Source: Acidobacteriota bacterium (GTDB lineage Bacteria > Acidobacteriota > Terriglobia > UBA7540). From it: a stretch of 7,863 bases of DNA. A program made the translations under genes and the position numbers. The notes under the pieces are model-generated. The model did not search any database and was not told the DNA's origin. It saw nothing but the letters and a program-made list of their open reading frames with translations. The DNA is taken from assembly GCA_021828225.1 (NCBI GenBank), contig JAKASH010000120.1:1-7863 (forward strand). Reading direction: 5' to 3'. This document shows positions 6,209-7,863 of the stretch, piece by piece (within the stretch, counting starts at the first letter, position 1; the number at the start of each line of letters is the position of its first letter).

Positions 6209-7534
6209 GATGATATAGCCCAAGGGGAGGCCGATCAGAACTCCGGCTGCTTCGCCCCATATGTTGAGGCGCCACCAGAAAAACCTGAGCCAGGCCAGCG
6301 GAAGGATAAAGGCAATCATCACGGCGTTGATGTACAGAAACCAGGACATCATGCGGTTGACCAGGAAAAAAGCCACCAGGAAGGAAAGAACGGTAATCGT
6401 CACGGAGGCAACTTCCCCGGTTCTGGCAAGCTCCCGGTCGGTAGCCGCCGGCCGAAGGGTTCGCTTGTAGATGTCATTTGTGAGGAAGGAGCCTCCCCAA
6501 TTCATGGAGGCGTTGGCCATCGCCATATATCCTGCCAGTTCTGCGGCAACCAGTATGCCGACGAGATCTTTCGGAGCGTAAGAAACCACCAGGTGGCTCC
6601 AGATGAGTGCCGGGGCTACGGTGTTTTTGGGAATCAAAGCCGCCGCGGCGACGCCATAGATGATGAAGGGAACCACGCGAACAATCAGGGCCAGCACGGT
6701 GCTCAGCATCTGTCCCAGGGCCGCGTGCCCTTCGCTTCGCGCGGCCATAAACCGCTGCGCCGTGCTTCCTTCCCCGGCCGTAGGGTTGGCGGCGAAAAAG
6801 AACCCCTGAACAAAAAGGGCCAGCAGAATAAGGGGAGTTATGGTATGCGAAGGGGGTAGCGCCTTCATGAATTCAGGACCTCGAGACGCCACAGCCGCAG
6901 CCACCGTCTGATGCCCGCCGCCAAAATGCCTCAGCAGGAAGGGAATCAGCAGGGAGGCTCCCACAAGATAAAAGGACAACTGAAAGACCTGGCTGTAGGC
7001 CACTCCGAAAAGCCCTGAAGCAGTGGTGTAGACAAGAACCACGATGCCGCAGCCGAGGACGATGTCAAACCTGCTCCAGCCCAGGGTCGGTTGAAATTCG
7101 GCCACCATCCACCCCGTGATATACCCGGTGATCAACGGCGCCCAGCCAAAACCGCTGTAAAGGGCGTAAATGATTCGGTAGGTTTTCGCCATTTTTCCCG
7201 AGTAGCGCAGTTCGATGAATTCGGCGGTTGTAACGATTCCCATCCGCGACCAGTATCGTGCCCACAGGATGGCAACCAGCGGCATCCAGACCACCCAGGT
7301 TGGCCACCACCAGAAATTGCCCGTCAAGCCGCCCTGGTAGACCAGCATCACCCAGGCCGCGCTTCCGCCCGTATAAGTCGCACAGTTGGCAAAACCGATT
7401 ACCCACCAGGGCAGTGACCTGCCGGCAACGAAGTAGTCCTCCATGCTGCGCGAGGCCCGCCGCACAAAATAGAGCCCGATCAGAAGACAGACTGCGAGAT
7501 ACCCCGCAACACTGAGCCAGTCAATTAGCGCCAT
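6206..7534 (-). CDS. Sodium:solute symporter (SSF family), main part, truncated at an in-frame TAA
   Basis: 442 residues of a multi-helix inner-membrane transporter. Family features in order: SMEDYFVAGRSLPWW near 30, GSAAWVMLVYQGGLTG near 57, TAEFIELRYSGKMAK near 103, TASGLFGVAYSQVFQL near 171, GEGSTAQRFMAARSEGHA near 254, and VAAELAGYMAMANASMNWGGSFLTNDIYKR near 329 (region of the sodium-site helix). About 12 hydrophobic segments can be followed before WGEAAGVLIGLPLGYII and the TAA. SSF proteins couple sodium import to uptake of sugars, uronates, amino acids or organic acids. In this context an oligo- or monosaccharide product of the lyase is a fair guess, but no residue reveals the substrate. 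The core LeuT-like fold is present, and what is lost is the C-terminal helices. The start ATG has only a weak GGATGG-type site about 9 bases upstream. Confidence 0.88.
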   Translation of the reverse strand: MALIDWLSVAGYLAVCLLIGLYFVRRASRSMEDYFVAGRSLPWWVIGFANCATYTGGSAAWVMLVYQGGLTGNFWWWPTWVVWMPLVAILWARYWSRMGIVTTAEFIELRYSGKMAKTYRIIYALYSGFGWAPLITGYITGWMVAEFQPTLGWSRFDIVLGCGIVVLVYTTASGLFGVAYSQVFQLSFYLVGASLLIPFLLRHFGGGHQTVAAAVASRGPEFMKALPPSHTITPLILLALFVQGFFFAANPTAGEGSTAQRFMAARSEGHAALGQMLSTVLALIVRVVPFIIYGVAAAALIPKNTVAPALIWSHLVVSYAPKDLVGILVAAELAGYMAMANASMNWGGSFLTNDIYKRTLRPAATDRELARTGEVASVTITVLSFLVAFFLVNRMMSWFLYINAVMIAFILPLAWLRFFWWRLNIWGEAAGVLIGLPLGYII

Positions 7535-7755
7535 GATTGCGATCCATCCGTGTCTGCGAGAAGGTTTCTCCCCTGAATACAGTAGCCTTCATTGTTTGAG
7601 ACTGACCTGACACCCCCGCACCAACTCAGTCCTGATGCCCTACGGATCGTGTGCATTCCGGTATTCCTTTTGCTGCAGTTATTTCGTTCCTCAGTCAGGG
7701 AGCAGAGTGGCATACACAAAGCGGGAAGCGAAAGCATAGAAATGAATTACAGTAC

Positions 7756-7773
7756 CTGTGCTTAACTGCACAG
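7756..7773. repeat. Perfect 6-bp inverted repeat
   Basis: CTGTGC (7756-7761), a 6-base loop TTAACT, then GCACAG (7768-7773). No T-tract follows on either strand, so it is not a standard terminator. Confidence 0.5.
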
Positions 7774-7782
7774 AAGGTAAGC

Positions 7783-7799
7783 CACTGGTTCGACCAGTG
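7783..7799. repeat. Perfect 7-bp inverted repeat
   Basis: CACTGGT (7783-7789), a 3-base centre TCG, then ACCAGTG (7793-7799). It begins 9 bases after the previous inverted repeat ends. It contains GGTTCGA, but a 5-bp tRNA T-stem with the right 7-base loop cannot be drawn, so it is not a tRNA T-arm. Confidence 0.5.
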
Positions 7800-7863
7800 C
7801 GACTTGAAAAGGTTTGACCGTTGAGGCATCACAATCCTCCTCAGGTGGCTTGATGACTACATC

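Larger units (their letters stand above)
7535..7863. other. Region upstream of the symporter with no convincing gene
   Basis: 329 bases. Only short frames lacking homology I can recognise are present, and no strong promoter for the symporter was found by eye. Near the right edge are two adjacent inverted repeats (7756-7773 and 7783-7799). A minus-strand frame is open from the edge down to a TAA at 7765-7763 (33 codons, no recognisable motif), so the tail of another minus-strand gene ending there cannot be excluded. Confidence 0.45.

Noticed and set aside
5634..6275. 213-codon minus-strand ORF overlapping the transporter tail
   Set aside because: It is another frame of the same strand, overlapping both the transporter end and the ceramidase-like gene. 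The 133-residue frame gives membrane helices and the SSF tail motif; this one does not.
7625..7696. CTCAGTC repeated at 7625-7631 and 7690-7696
   Set aside because: A 7-base repeat 65 bases apart is expected by chance, and the flanks do not match.
7525..7737. 70-codon minus-strand ORF before the symporter
   Set aside because: Cys/Ser/Arg-rich translation with no motif, and it overlaps the symporter start; not supported as a gene.
7781..7800. tRNA T-arm (GGTTCGA)
   Set aside because: The stem that forms leaves a 3-base centre or a misplaced loop, and no acceptor, D-arm or anticodon arm can be drawn around it.

Overview
The window looks like a bacterial chromosome of moderately high GC, with AT-richer intergenic stretches. 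It carries a carbohydrate-catabolism type locus. The combination of a heparinase II/III-fold protein, a DegT/DnrJ/EryC1/StrS aminotransferase, an IclR regulator, a short neutral-ceramidase-like protein and an SSF transporter resembles loci in Acidobacteriota (Solibacter/Bryobacter-like) and, less so, Planctomycetota or Verrucomicrobiota. This is a family-content inference; there is no rRNA or other taxonomic marker here.

Left half, minus strand (read right to left): an IclR-family regulator (4175-3381), a DegT-family PLP aminotransferase (3379-2123) and a secreted heparinase II/III-like polysaccharide lyase (from 2126, running off the left edge). The spacing is extremely tight: 1 nt between regulator and aminotransferase, and a 4-nt TTGA overlap between aminotransferase and lyase. 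This indicates one translationally coupled operon. The lyase has no stop in the window, so only its first 708 codons are seen.

Centre: a 253-base AT-rich divergent intergenic region (4176-4428) separates the operon from a plus-strand gene for a cytoplasmic neutral/alkaline ceramidase-family protein (4429-5754). It holds a good sigma70-type promoter for the regulator, with a dyad inside its spacer. It also holds an AGAA/TTCT inverted-repeat cluster suitable as an operator.

Right half, minus strand: a sodium:solute symporter (SSF) is encoded at 7534-6206. It ends at a TAA, but the same reading frame continues after two codons into a 133-residue ORF (6199-5798) that looks like the symporter's own C-terminal part. 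The transporter gene therefore appears split by one in-frame stop. The last 329 bases (7535-7863) contain no recognisable intact gene, only two adjacent perfect inverted repeats and a dubious helix-turn-helix-like fragment at the edge.

Working model (inference): the lyase cleaves an acidic polysaccharide outside the cytoplasm and the SSF transporter imports a product. The aminotransferase and the ceramidase-like hydrolase then act on amino- or acyl-modified sugars or on another amide/ester substrate in the cytoplasm, with the IclR protein sensing an intermediate. The substrate cannot be read from the sequence.
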